From positions 1,612,001-1,676,000 of the forward strand of contig NZ_CP111108.1 of the NCBI RefSeq assembly GCF_026314295.1: 64,000 bases of DNA, in the 5' to 3' direction. Source of the stretch: Caproicibacterium sp. BJN0003. GTDB taxonomy: Bacteria; Bacillota; Clostridia; Oscillospirales; Acutalibacteraceae. The translations under genes and the position numbers were made by a program. Below, piece after piece: positions 46,650 to 55,495 of the stretch (position 1 is the stretch's first letter; every line of letters begins with the position of its first letter). The notes under the pieces were generated by a model. It had not been told where the DNA came from. It searched no databases and saw only the letters and a list, made by a program, of their open reading frames with translations.

Positions 46650-46875
46650 TTTTCCATCAAGAGAAACCGTTGAGCGTATCCGAAAACAGTACCCGGTCGG
46701 CTGCCGTGTGGAGCTTCTCCGTATGGACGATGCCCAAGCACCGCCAATCGGAACAAAAGGCACCGTGCGATATGTGGATGACATCGGTAGCCTGGGTGTT
46801 GCGTGGGACAACGGGAGTTCGCTCCAAGTGGTCTACGGCGAGGACCTTTGCAGGAGATGTGACGATGACAAATAA
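46639..46875 (+). CDS. DUF4314 protein
   Basis: A 78-residue protein of DUF4314: GCRVELLRMDDAQAPPIGTK followed by GTVRYVDDIGSLGVAWDNGS and LQVVYGEDLCR, a small beta-barrel-like fold. Function is unknown; usually found in phages and mobile elements with the genes seen around it. GGGAGG lies upstream of ATG 46639. It overlaps the next gene by 11 bases. Confidence 0.82.
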   Translation: MSNNFPSRETVERIRKQYPVGCRVELLRMDDAQAPPIGTKGTVRYVDDIGSLGVAWDNGSSLQVVYGEDLCRRCDDDK

Positions 46876-47041
46876 GGTACGCGAGCAAATCCTCACCATT
46901 CGCAATACCGGGCTGACAAATATGTTTGACACCCGCGCCGTTCAACGCATTGCCCATGAAATGAACTTATTTGAACTGGTGGTTTTCTTGGAGGAGCATA
47001 AGGACCAATACGTCCGCTTCATCCTCACAGGCGAGGAATAG
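46865..47041 (+). CDS. DUF5049 protein
   Basis: A 58-residue helical protein (VREQILTIRNTGLTNMFD, then AVQRIAHEMNLFELVVFL) matching DUF5049, a small family found after DUF4314 in Firmicute phages. The ATG at 46865 lies inside the DUF4314 gene, behind AGGAG. Function is unknown. Confidence 0.8.
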   Translation: MTNKVREQILTIRNTGLTNMFDTRAVQRIAHEMNLFELVVFLEEHKDQYVRFILTGEE

Positions 47042-47050
47042 CAGGTGTAT

Positions 47051-47095
47051 ACTACACAATTCAACCGGCGATATTCGCTTGAAAGATCGTGTAGT
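47051..47095 (+). promoter_or_regulatory. Nested stem-loop in accessory region
   Basis: ACTACAC (47051-47057) pairs with GTGTAGT (47089-47095), TTCAA (47060-47064) with TTGAA (47079-47083), and GCGA (47068-47071) with TCGC (47075-47078) around a TAT loop. The three helices stack into one 45-base hairpin between DUF5049 and the next small gene. No U run follows, so it is not a simple terminator. Confidence 0.55.
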
Positions 47096-47194
47096 TTATG
47101 CCCGGACTTATCGCGTAATTGTCTGGATATAGTGTGTTTTCAGAGTTAATATGTGACTACCGAAAGGGAAAACACACAAACGGAGGAAACGAAA

Positions 47195-47374
47195 ATGACC
47201 GAAAAACAGATGAAGCAAATCGAAAGCCAACTGCCGCAGGGCGAGAGAATCGACAGAATGTACACAGCCTTTGAAGGAGGCATTCGAGTAATTACAAAAA
47301 ACGCCCACGGCTGCGAAATCCGCTACAACGTGAGCTTCGATACCGACGGCAATGCCAGCATCAAAAGATTTTAG
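47195..47374 (+). CDS. Small phage protein of unknown function
   Basis: A 59-residue protein (TEKQMKQIESQLPQGERIDR, FEGGIRVITKNAHG, IRYNVSFDTDG) with a helical start and beta-rich end. CGGAGG precedes ATG 47195. Not recognised; it belongs to the block of small accessory genes between terS and terL. Confidence 0.72.
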   Translation: MTEKQMKQIESQLPQGERIDRMYTAFEGGIRVITKNAHGCEIRYNVSFDTDGNASIKRF

Positions 47375-47386
47375 GAGGACGCGGCT

Positions 47387-47614
47387 ATGTGGAAAGAAGG
47401 AAGCCTGAAAATTCACGACAGCGTTTTTCATTACTGGATGAAGCAGTATGACCAAGGCTCACAATTTGGTATCGACGGCGGCAGAATCAGTAAGTTGATG
47501 CTCAAGCGTAACGGCAAAATCGTGTGCAACTACGACAGAGGCTGGGATGTGGAACCCTCCGACCCAGACACACAGCTTGCCCTTGAACTTCTGCTGCACA
47601 GCGAAAACTACTAA
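47387..47614 (+). CDS. Small phage protein, DUF7678-like
   Basis: A 75-residue protein with the pattern FGIDGGRISKLMLKRNGKIV followed by NYDRGWDVEP, which I associate with DUF7678 in Firmicute phages. AGGAGG lies upstream of ATG 47387. Function is unknown. Confidence 0.7.
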   Translation: MWKEGSLKIHDSVFHYWMKQYDQGSQFGIDGGRISKLMLKRNGKIVCNYDRGWDVEPSDPDTQLALELLLHSENY

Positions 47615-47682
47615 CCACGCTAATAAGATAGACGAGATTCCGCCCTGCATGGGGCTGTATCTCGTACAGATAAATTTTGAAG

Positions 47683-47708
47683 GACTGCCGATAGCGGTCT
47701 ATTTTTAT
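47683..47708 (+). terminator. Hairpin and T run before terL
   Basis: GACTGC (47683-47688) pairs with GCGGTC (47694-47699), loop CGATA, then TATTTTTAT. It directly precedes the terL ribosome site, resembling the hairpin placed before the HNH gene. Confidence 0.5.
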
Positions 47709-47729
47709 GCCCGAAAGGAGGCGGTCGAT

Positions 47730-49331
47730 ATCCGTAAACTAAAAAAATACAACTCGACACGGTTTAAAGCCACGGATTCCGTTTACGACAAAACCGCCGC
47801 CGACTATGCCGTAGCTTTTGTTGAAGCTCTCTGCCATACCAAAGGCACCTGGGCCGGAAAGCCCTTCGAGCTTATCGATTGGCAGGAACAGATTATCCGT
47901 GATATCTTTGGAATCCTCAAACCCAATGGCTACCGCCAGTTCAACACCGCCTACGTGGAAATCCCGAAAAAGATGGGCAAGTCAGAGCTTGCGGCGGCTG
48001 TCGCACTGCTTCTCACCTGCGGGGATAACGAAGAACGCGCCGAGGTCTATGGATGTGCCGCAGACCGAAATCAAGCGTCCATCGTTTTCAACGTGGCGGC
48101 AGATATGGTGCGAATGTGTCCGGCGCTCTCCAAGCGTGTCAAAATTCTAGACGCAACCAAACGGCTCATCTATCAGCCGACCGGCAGCATCTATCAGGTG
48201 CTGTCCGCCGACGTCGGAAACAAGCACGGTTTTAACACCCACGGCGTTGTATTTGATGAGCTGCATACCCAGCCAAACAGAAAACTATATGACGTTATGA
48301 CCAAGGGCAGCGGCGATGCGAGAATGCAGCCGCTGTATTTTTTGATCACCACTGCTGGGGATAACCAGAACAGCATCTGTTGGGAGGTACATCAGAAGGC
48401 ACTGGATATTATTGATGGCAGAAAGCACGACCCTACCTTCTACCCGGTAATTTACGGCGCGGCGCAGGAGGACGATTGGACAGACCCCAAGGTGTGGAAA
48501 AAAGCAAATCCCTCCCTTGGCATCACGGTAGGGATGGATAAGGTCAGAGCTGCATTTGAATCGGCAAGGCAAAACCCTGCCGAGGAAAACAGCTTCCGGC
48601 AGCTCCGACTGAACCAATGGGTCAAACAGGCGGTGCGCTGGATGCCAATGGACAAATGGGATGCCTGCGCATTCCCCGTGGATGAAAAATCACTCGAAGG
48701 GCGCGTCTGTTATGGAGGACTTGACCTTTCGTCCTCTACCGACATTACGGCGTTCGTGTTAGTGTTTCCACCCATCGACGAGGAAGATAAGTACAGCATT
48801 CTACCGTACTTTTGGATACCGGAGGACAATATCGACCTACGTGTTTGGCGCGACCATGTGAACTATGATGTCTGGAAAAAGCAGGACTTTCTGCAAACCA
48901 CCGAGGGCAATGTAGTGCATTACGGCTACATCGAGCAGTTTATTGAATCCCTCGGCGAAAAATACAACATCCGTGAAATCGCGTTCGACCGCTGGGGCGC
49001 AGTGCAAATGACACAGAATCTTGAAACGCTCGGCTTTTCGGTCGTGCCGTTCGGACAGGGTTTTAAGGATATGAGCCCTCCGACCAAAGAACTGATGAAG
49101 CTGACGCTGGAAGAAAAGCTCGCCCACGGCGGCCACCCGGTACTCCGTTGGATGATGGACAACATCTATATCCGCACCGACCCGGCTGGAAATATCAAAG
49201 CAGATAAGGAAAAATCCACAGAGAAAATTGACGGCGCAGTCGCCACTATTATGGCGCTTGACCGGGCGATTCGCTGCGGCAACGATACGGGCGAAAGCGT
49301 GTATGACACACGCGGACTGCTCGTTTTTTAA
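47730..49331 (+). CDS. terL: Terminase large subunit
   Basis: The packaging motor of an HK97-like phage, about 533 residues. The ATPase half shows TAYVEIPKKMGKSELAAAVA (Walker A variant) and VVFDELHTQPNR (Walker B); the nuclease half shows YGGLDLSSSTDITAFVLV and IAFDRWGAVQM. A perfect AAAGGAGG (47714-47721) sits eight bases before ATC at 47730, where related phages would have ATG before RKLKKYN. The nearest in-frame ATG is at 47649 and has no ribosome site. The start is therefore uncertain: ATC, 47649, or a sequence error. Confidence 0.88.
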   Translation: MRKLKKYNSTRFKATDSVYDKTAADYAVAFVEALCHTKGTWAGKPFELIDWQEQIIRDIFGILKPNGYRQFNTAYVEIPKKMGKSELAAAVALLLTCGDNEERAEVYGCAADRNQASIVFNVAADMVRMCPALSKRVKILDATKRLIYQPTGSIYQVLSADVGNKHGFNTHGVVFDELHTQPNRKLYDVMTKGSGDARMQPLYFLITTAGDNQNSICWEVHQKALDIIDGRKHDPTFYPVIYGAAQEDDWTDPKVWKKANPSLGITVGMDKVRAAFESARQNPAEENSFRQLRLNQWVKQAVRWMPMDKWDACAFPVDEKSLEGRVCYGGLDLSSSTDITAFVLVFPPIDEEDKYSILPYFWIPEDNIDLRVWRDHVNYDVWKKQDFLQTTEGNVVHYGYIEQFIESLGEKYNIREIAFDRWGAVQMTQNLETLGFSVVPFGQGFKDMSPPTKELMKLTLEEKLAHGGHPVLRWMMDNIYIRTDPAGNIKADKEKSTEKIDGAVATIMALDRAIRCGNDTGESVYDTRGLLVF

Positions 49332-49347
49332 TTGGAGGGAACTGCCT

Positions 49348-50661
49348 ATGAACATCTTTCAAGGAATTTTCAAAGCCCGTGATAAGCCTAAGAACTTAGG
49401 CAGCACCAGCTTTTTGTGGGGCGGCTCGTCCTCCGGCAAGGTCGTTAATGAAAGAACGGCCATGCAAATGACAGCTGTTTACTCTTGCGTCCGTATATTA
49501 TCCGAAGCAATCGCGGGCCTGCCGCTATTTGTATATAAATACGGAAATGATGGCAGCAAGGACAAATATCTTGACCACCCGCTGTGGCGTGTGCTGCACG
49601 ATGAACCTAACCCGGAAATGACTTCGTTTGTTTTCCGGGAGACCATGATGAACCATCTGCTGCTGACAGGCAATGGGTACGCACAGATTATCCGAAACGC
49701 TCGCGGCGATGTCGTGGCGCTATATCCCCTCATGCCTGACCGCATGACTGTTGACCGGGATTCGCAGGGACGGCTGTATTACCGCTACAGAAAAAATAGC
49801 GATGACGCGCCGGAGGTCAGCAGGAACAAGCCGAGCGATGTCATCCTCGCACCAAGCGATGTGCTGCACATTCTCGGTTTAGGCTTTGACGGACTGGTCG
49901 GCTACTCGCCGATTGCAATGGCAAAAAACGCCGTAGGACTTGCTATCGCCGCCGAGGAATACGGTGCTAAATTTTTCGCCAACGGCGCGGCACCCAGCGG
50001 CGTGTTGGAGCACCCCGGCACCATAAAGGACCCGGAGCGGATAAGGCAAAGCTGGCAGTCCACCTTTGGCGGCAGCGTCAACAGCAACAAAATAGCCGTA
50101 CTTGAGGAAGGGCTCAAGTATACGCCTATCGCCATTTCTCCCGAACAGGCGCAGTTTTTGGAGACGCGGAAATTTCAGATCAATGAGATAGCTCGAATTT
50201 TCAGGGTCCCGCCCCATATGTTGGCGGATCTCGAGAAGTCGAGCTTTTCTAATATTGAGCAGCAGTCGCTGGAGTTTGTGAAATACACGCTCGACCCGTG
50301 GGTCGTTCGCTGGGAACAGGCAATGAATAAGTCGCTCCTGCTTGAAAGCGAAAAGCGTGATGTGTTTACAAAATTTAATGTGGACGGACTGCTTCGCGGC
50401 GACTACGCCAGCCGCATGACAGGTTACGCGACAGCCCGGCAGAACGGCTGGATGAGCGCAAACGATATCAGACAGCTTGAGAATCTCGACCGGATACCAG
50501 CGGAGCTCGGCGGCGACCTATACCTTATCAATGGCGCGATGACCAAATTGCAGGACGCCGGTGCATTCGCAAACACAACTATAACAGAAACGGAGGAAAC
50601 CTCAGATGGACAAAACAAATCGGGCGCAAAGCCCAGGCAAAGTTCCCGTCAGGGCACGTGA
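49348..50661 (+). CDS. Portal protein (HK97 family)
   Basis: A 437-residue portal forming the DNA-entry ring. Conserved stretches include AVYSCVRILSEAIAGLPLFV, HLLLTGNGYAQIIRNARG and FQINEIARIFRVPPHMLADL. GGAGGG precedes ATG 49348; upstream in-frame codons lie inside terL. The 3' end overlaps the protease gene by 56 bases. Confidence 0.94.
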   Translation: MNIFQGIFKARDKPKNLGSTSFLWGGSSSGKVVNERTAMQMTAVYSCVRILSEAIAGLPLFVYKYGNDGSKDKYLDHPLWRVLHDEPNPEMTSFVFRETMMNHLLLTGNGYAQIIRNARGDVVALYPLMPDRMTVDRDSQGRLYYRYRKNSDDAPEVSRNKPSDVILAPSDVLHILGLGFDGLVGYSPIAMAKNAVGLAIAAEEYGAKFFANGAAPSGVLEHPGTIKDPERIRQSWQSTFGGSVNSNKIAVLEEGLKYTPIAISPEQAQFLETRKFQINEIARIFRVPPHMLADLEKSSFSNIEQQSLEFVKYTLDPWVVRWEQAMNKSLLLESEKRDVFTKFNVDGLLRGDYASRMTGYATARQNGWMSANDIRQLENLDRIPAELGGDLYLINGAMTKLQDAGAFANTTITETEETSDGQNKSGAKPRQSSRQGT

Positions 50662-51385
50662 CAAAACGCATTTCTGGAACTGGGAAAACGATGATGAATT
50701 GGGCGTCCGTACTCTTTACCTCGACGGCACCATTGCGGACGAAAGCTGGTGGGACGATGAAATCACACCCAGAATGTTCAAGGATGAGCTGTTTTCCGGC
50801 AGCGGAGATATTGTCGTATGGATCAACTCTCCCGGCGGGGACTGCGTGGCAGCTTCACAGATTTACACCATGCTCATGGACTACACAGGCAATGTCACAG
50901 TAAAAATTGACGGTCTGGCGGCGAGTGCCGCTTCGGTCATCGCAATGGCGGGTACACAGGTGCTCATGGCTCCAACGGCACTGTTGATGATTCACAATCC
51001 GATGTCAATTGCTATTGGCGATACCGAGGAAATGCAGAAGGCCATCGCCATGCTGGACGAGGTCAAGGAAAGCATCATCAACGCCTATGAAATCAAAACC
51101 GGGCAGTCGAGAGCGAAAATTTCACATCTCATGGATGGCGAAACCTGGATGAATGCGAACAAAGCTATCGAGCTGGGCTTCGCAGACGGCATCTTGGAGG
51201 ACTCCAAGCGTGGTCATACTGATGATGTGGTCTTTGCGTTTTCCCGCAGGGCGGTTACCAATTCGCTTATGAACAAGCTCATCTCTAAATCCGCTCCAAA
51301 GCCGGAGCAAAGGAAGCAGAATGCGCCGACCGGCGTTTCCATTGAAGTGGCTATGCAGAAACTGCAAGCCCGTAAATACATTTAA
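50606..51385 (+). CDS. ClpP-like head maturation protease
   Basis: A 259-residue serine protease of the ClpP/crotonase fold that processes capsid during head maturation. The oxyanion strand INSPGGDCVAASQIY, the catalytic serine in GLAASAASVIAMAG and the histidine in LLMIHNPM are visible. CGGAGG lies inside the portal gene just before ATG 50606. It directly precedes the capsid gene, the standard HK97-like order. Confidence 0.94.
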   Translation: MDKTNRAQSPGKVPVRARDKTHFWNWENDDELGVRTLYLDGTIADESWWDDEITPRMFKDELFSGSGDIVVWINSPGGDCVAASQIYTMLMDYTGNVTVKIDGLAASAASVIAMAGTQVLMAPTALLMIHNPMSIAIGDTEEMQKAIAMLDEVKESIINAYEIKTGQSRAKISHLMDGETWMNANKAIELGFADGILEDSKRGHTDDVVFAFSRRAVTNSLMNKLISKSAPKPEQRKQNAPTGVSIEVAMQKLQARKYI

Positions 51386-51400
51386 CGGAGGTATTTGATT

Positions 51401-52582
51401 ATGAAAAAGGTACTCGAAATGCGTGAAAAACGCGCAAAAGCATGGGACGCGGCAAAGGCGTTCCTCGATACGCGCGCCAAGGATGGCGTTCTCTCTCCCG
51501 AAGACAACACAACCTATGACAAGATGCTCGCGGATGTGGACGCAATGGCGCATCAGATTGCCATTGAGGAAGACCGCGTGGCAAGAGACGCCGCTATGGC
51601 CCAGCCGACCAGCTCTCCCATTACGGCAAAACCCAACGCACAGAACGGAAAGCCCATCAGCCCCAGAGCAACCGCCGAATACCGTGAGGATTTCTTAAAC
51701 ATCGTGCGCGGTAAGCGACCGATTCACAACGTTATGGAGGAAGGCACTCCTTCTACCGGCGGCTATATCGTTCCGGTGGAATTCGACAGCACCCTTGTGC
51801 AGGCACTTGCCCGTGAGAATGTAATTCGTTCTCTGGCAAAGGTTATCACCACCGCAGCACCGCACAGAATTAACGTCGCACTCACCGATGTGTCCGCCGA
51901 CTGGGTAGCAGAAAGCGGTACGTTTACGCCCAGCACTCCTACCTTCAATCAGCTCTCCCTTGACGCTTATACGCTCCGCGCGGCGGCGCTGGTTTCAGAG
52001 GAACTGCTTCAGGATTCCATGTTTGACCTCGAAGCCTACCTCATCGACAACTTCGCACGCGCTTTTGCAGCGAAGGAAGAGCAGGCATTCTGCGTCGGTA
52101 ACGGCAGCGGTCAGCCCACGGGCATCTTCACTGCGAGCGGCGGCGACGTCGGTGTGACCACCGCAACTGCGGCGGATATTAAGGCTGATGAAATCATCGA
52201 CCTAACCTATTCCCTCAAGGACGGTTACAAGAAAAATGCCGTGTTTGTTTTGAGCAGCGCCACTCTCGCGGGCATCCGCAAACTGAAGGACGGCAACGGC
52301 GCATATATGTGGCAGCCGTCGCTGCAGGCGGGTCAGCCCGACCGTCTACTCGGTTTCCCGGTGTATGTCTCCCAGTATGCTCCGACCATTTCGGCAGGTG
52401 CATATACCGTTGCTTTCGGTGATTTCCAGAACTACTGGATTGCCGACCGCAGCGGCAGAACCGTGCGCCGTGCGGACGAACTGCATATCGCCAACCTTCA
52501 GACCGGCTTCTACGCTTTCCAGCGTGTGGACGGTAAAACCGTACTGCCAGAAGGTATCAAGCTGCTCAAGCAGCATGCTTAA
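51401..52582 (+). CDS. Major capsid protein (HK97 fold)
   Basis: A 393-residue precursor. Residues 1-70 form a charged coiled coil (KKVLEMREKRAKAWDAAKAF), the scaffold-like delta domain removed by the upstream protease; the HK97 fold begins around GGYIVPVEFDSTLVQALARE and ends near LQTGFYAFQRVDGKTV. GGAGG precedes ATG 51401. Length and order fit phage_capsid family proteins. Confidence 0.95.
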   Translation: MKKVLEMREKRAKAWDAAKAFLDTRAKDGVLSPEDNTTYDKMLADVDAMAHQIAIEEDRVARDAAMAQPTSSPITAKPNAQNGKPISPRATAEYREDFLNIVRGKRPIHNVMEEGTPSTGGYIVPVEFDSTLVQALARENVIRSLAKVITTAAPHRINVALTDVSADWVAESGTFTPSTPTFNQLSLDAYTLRAAALVSEELLQDSMFDLEAYLIDNFARAFAAKEEQAFCVGNGSGQPTGIFTASGGDVGVTTATAADIKADEIIDLTYSLKDGYKKNAVFVLSSATLAGIRKLKDGNGAYMWQPSLQAGQPDRLLGFPVYVSQYAPTISAGAYTVAFGDFQNYWIADRSGRTVRRADELHIANLQTGFYAFQRVDGKTVLPEGIKLLKQHA

Positions 52583-52595
52583 GGAGGGCTGACCT

Positions 52596-52817
52596 ATGAG
52601 TGACTATAACGCAAAAAACTACACCGAGCAGGGCGGAGAAAAAACCGTCATCGGCGGAACACTGGAAATTCTGGAGGGAGCCTCGGTGACGGGGCTTCCT
52701 GCTGCGGAAAATCAGGCGGACAGCACCGCGACCGATGCCGCTGGTCTGGTTACGGACTTCAACGCCCTGCTTGCCAAGCTGAAAGCGGCGGGTTTGATGG
52801 CGGCGGACGAAGAATAA
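52596..52817 (+). CDS. Head fibre protein (Phage_fiber_2-like)
   Basis: A 73-residue protein with NYTEQGGEKTVIGGTLEILE followed by a glycine/alanine-rich helix, the pattern of phi29 gp8.5-like head fibres that decorate capsids. AAGGAGGG precedes the ATG. It sits directly after the capsid gene. Confidence 0.82.
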   Translation: MSDYNAKNYTEQGGEKTVIGGTLEILEGASVTGLPAAENQADSTATDAAGLVTDFNALLAKLKAAGLMAADEE

Positions 52818-52836
52818 CCCAAAGGAGGCGGATGGC

Positions 52837-53154
52837 ATGACGACAGATAACCTTCTCCCCAAAGTCAAAGCGCACCTTATTTTGTCACACGACGAGGACG
52901 ACGGCCTGCTGCTGAGCTATATTGCCGCCGCCGTCTCCTATGCCGAAAGTTACCAGCACGTTGCTAAGGGCTATTATGAGGAAACTTCCATGCCGTCCAC
53001 CACAGAGCAAGCCGTGATTATGCTGTCGTCCTTCTTTTACGAAAGTCGGGACGGCAGCACAGCCGGCTTTTTTGGTGATAGCGTGCAGGCGGGTCAGCAG
53101 GTGTGGGAGACGGTCAATATGCTTCTTCGGCTTGACCGAGATTGGAAGGTGTAA
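52837..53154 (+). CDS. Head-tail connector protein (gp6-like)
   Basis: A 105-residue helical adaptor: LPKVKAHLILSHDEDDGLLL, SYIAAAVSYAESY and AVIMLSSFFYESRD are typical of HK97 gp6-like connectors that bind beneath the portal. AAAGGAGG lies upstream of ATG 52837. Confidence 0.88.
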   Translation: MTTDNLLPKVKAHLILSHDEDDGLLLSYIAAAVSYAESYQHVAKGYYEETSMPSTTEQAVIMLSSFFYESRDGSTAGFFGDSVQAGQQVWETVNMLLRLDRDWKV

Positions 53155-53156
53155 TT

Positions 53157-53492
53157 ATGTCCTTTGGCAAGATGAACACTCAGATTGACATCATCTCCGC
53201 CGCCCCGGTGAAGGACGCGGACGGCTTTGTTACTAACGGTGACCATGTTGTTGCTTCCGTCCGCGCATACAAAGAAGACCGCCACGGAAACGAGCGATGG
53301 GCAAATATGGCGGCGTTCAGCGAAGCAACGGCCCTCTTTCGTTTTCGGAAGATTCCCAGCGTAGAGATAACAACCTCTCTGTTTATCGTCTGCGGTGGTG
53401 AGCAATATCGAATTATCAGCGCGGAGGATGTTCGCGGGCGTGGGATGTATGTCGAAGTGCTCGCAGAAAAGCAGGAAGGGACGGTGAGGTAA
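53157..53492 (+). CDS. Head closure protein (SPP1 gp16-like)
   Basis: A 111-residue beta-rich stopper protein: MNTQIDIISAAPVKDADGFV at the start and FIVCGGEQYRIISAEDV near the end match the phage head-tail adaptor family. The stop TAA overlaps the next ATG (TAATG), coupling translation. Confidence 0.86.
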   Translation: MSFGKMNTQIDIISAAPVKDADGFVTNGDHVVASVRAYKEDRHGNERWANMAAFSEATALFRFRKIPSVEITTSLFIVCGGEQYRIISAEDVRGRGMYVEVLAEKQEGTVR

Positions 53493-53923
53493 TGGCAAAA
53501 GCCCAAATTAAGATGCCGGAGGAATTTCTTTTGAAGGTTTCCCGGCTAGCTGACCAAACAGACGTAATAATCCCCAAAGTGTTGGAAGCTGGTGGCGAGG
53601 TTGTTCTGACCAAAGTGAAGTCGAATCTGTCAAGTGCAGTCGGCAGCGGCACAAAGGAAAAAAGCCGCTCCACCGGCGAACTGGAACGCTCCCTCGGGCT
53701 TTCTCCAGCCAAGCAGAACCGGAACGGTAACTGGGATGTTAAAATTGGTTTTGCCGAGCCGCGCTCTGATGGGAACTCCAACGCCAAAATTGCCAACATT
53801 CTCGAATACGGCAAATCCGGCCAGCCGCCCAAGCCTTTTTTAAAGCCCGCAAGGACTCAGAGCAAAAGCGCCTGCATTGAAACCATGAAGTCAAAGCTTC
53901 AGGAGGAGGTCGACGGAATATGA
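53492..53923 (+). CDS. HK97 gp10-like tail attachment protein
   Basis: A 143-residue neck protein. KVLEAGGEVVLTKVKSNLSS near the start and NAKIANILEYGKSGQPPKPF near the end are hallmarks of the HK97_gp10 family, which links head and tail tube. It overlaps its neighbours by one and four bases. Confidence 0.9.
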   Translation: MAKAQIKMPEEFLLKVSRLADQTDVIIPKVLEAGGEVVLTKVKSNLSSAVGSGTKEKSRSTGELERSLGLSPAKQNRNGNWDVKIGFAEPRSDGNSNAKIANILEYGKSGQPPKPFLKPARTQSKSACIETMKSKLQEEVDGI

Positions 53924-54258
53924 GCATTTTAACAGAATTGAACACATTGCTTTCGCCTGTTCTCCCTGTGGAAACGGGCGTTTTTTCCGGCGTTCCTCCC
54001 GACGAATACCTTGTATTCACACCCATGACGGACGAATTTGCCCTGTTTGGAAATAACACACCGCTCTTCGATATCTCCGAAGTGCGGATTTCGCTGTTTT
54101 CCAAAGGCAACTACCTCCAGAGGAAAAGGCAGATAACAGCGCTGCTTCTGGGAGCAGAATTTACGATTACCGACCGCCGGTATATCGGCCATGAGGACGA
54201 TACCGGCTACCACCACTACGCCATTGATGTGGAAAAATCATACGAAACGGAGGAATAA
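53920..54258 (+). CDS. Tail completion protein
   Basis: A 112-residue tail terminator-like protein (LLSPVLPVETGVFSGVPPDE, EYLVFTPMTDEFALFGNN, YHHYAIDVEKSYETEE). Position between HK97 gp10 and the major tail protein and its size fit a tail completion protein; sequence motifs alone are weak. Confidence 0.78.
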   Translation: MSILTELNTLLSPVLPVETGVFSGVPPDEYLVFTPMTDEFALFGNNTPLFDISEVRISLFSKGNYLQRKRQITALLLGAEFTITDRRYIGHEDDTGYHHYAIDVEKSYETEE

Positions 54259-54261
54259 ATT

Positions 54262-54852
54262 ATGGCGACAATCGGTCTTGATAAACTGTATTATTCAAAA
54301 ATAACCGAGGATTCCAACGGCGAAGAAACCTACTCTACGCCTTTGGTGCTTGCCAAAGCCATCACCGCCGAACTCTCGGTGGAACTGGTGGAGGCAATAT
54401 TATACGCTGACGACGGTGCCGCCGAAGTGGTGAAAGACTTCAACAGCGGTACGCTCACCCTCGGCGTTGACGACATCGGCCCCACGGCAGCGGCGGATCT
54501 GACCGGCGCATCCACAGACGATAACGGCGTACTGATCTCCGCCAGTGAAAATGTGGGAACGCCTGTCGCGGTAGGCTTCCGCGCAAAGAAAGCAAACGGT
54601 ACCTACCGTTATTTCTGGCTTTACCGCGTAAAATTCGGCCTGCCAGCGACCAATCTGCAGACCAAGGCAGACTCCATCACTTTCTCCACGCCGACTATCG
54701 AAGGGACGGTCATGCGCCGCAATAAGCTGGATGCTTTTGGCAAACATCCGTGGAAAGCGGAGGTTACCGAAGGCGACGCCGGAGTTGCTTCCGCTACAAT
54801 CACCGGTTGGTTCACCGAGGTTTATGAACCGGTCTATACACCGGAGCCGTAA
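54262..54852 (+). CDS. Major tail protein (phi13 family)
   Basis: A 196-residue tail-tube protein. IGLDKLYYSKITEDSNGEET, VLAKAITAELSVELVEAILY, ADDGAAEVVKDFNSGTLTLG and a final WFTEVYEP are typical of the phi13-type tube family. It assembles around the tape measure. Confidence 0.92.
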   Translation: MATIGLDKLYYSKITEDSNGEETYSTPLVLAKAITAELSVELVEAILYADDGAAEVVKDFNSGTLTLGVDDIGPTAAADLTGASTDDNGVLISASENVGTPVAVGFRAKKANGTYRYFWLYRVKFGLPATNLQTKADSITFSTPTIEGTVMRRNKLDAFGKHPWKAEVTEGDAGVASATITGWFTEVYEPVYTPEP

Positions 54853-54864
54853 GGAGGATTCTGA

Positions 54865-55481
54865 ATGGATAACGTCATTTTTACAAATACCGCTGAAAGA
54901 AGCGCCGCTATCAATATTGGCGGCAAGGAATATGAACTGGTACTGACCACCCGCGCAACCAAGGCGATTGCAGGACGGTACGGCGGGTTGGAGAACCTTG
55001 GCGAGAAGCTTATGAAATCAGAAAATTTTGAAATGGCGCTGGATGAGATCGTGTGGCTTTTAACCCTGCTCGCTAACCAGTCTGTTTTAATTCATAACCT
55101 CAAAAACAAGGATGCCCCGCAGGAGCTCCTGACAGAGGAAGAGGTAGAGCTTCTCACCTCACCGCTTGATTTGGCGGCCTACAAAAATGCGATTACAGAG
55201 GCAATGTTCAAAGGCACCAAGCGCAACGTGGAAAGTGAGGACGAAACCTCCTTAAAAAACGCGCAAGTCGAGTAGACGGACTGTGTCAGCAAACTGACGC
55301 GGAAACCTTTACTCGACTTCTTTATTACGGAACGGTGCAGATGGGTATGGGCTCGGAGGAATTCTGGCTCATGCCCATCGGCCTGTTTCTGGACCTGTGG
55401 GCCTGCCACAAACAGTTTCTCGGCATGGAAAAGCCGAAGAAAACACGGACGATCGACGATATCATTCCGCCCGGAATCTAA
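54865..55481 (+). CDS. Tail assembly chaperone with -1 frameshift extension
   Basis: Two overlapping products, as in lambda gpG/gpGT. The short form is 136 residues (54865-55275). A slippery A-AAA-AAC heptamer at 55254-55260 is in phase, and a -1 shift continues through VDGLCQQTDAETFTRLLYYG, EEFWLMPIGLFLDLWAC and KTRTIDDIIPPG to the stop at 55479-55481, giving about 204 residues. The second part has no start of its own and resembles the T region, which recruits the tape measure encoded next. Confidence 0.88.
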
Positions 55482-55495
55482 GGAGGTGAGCAGAA

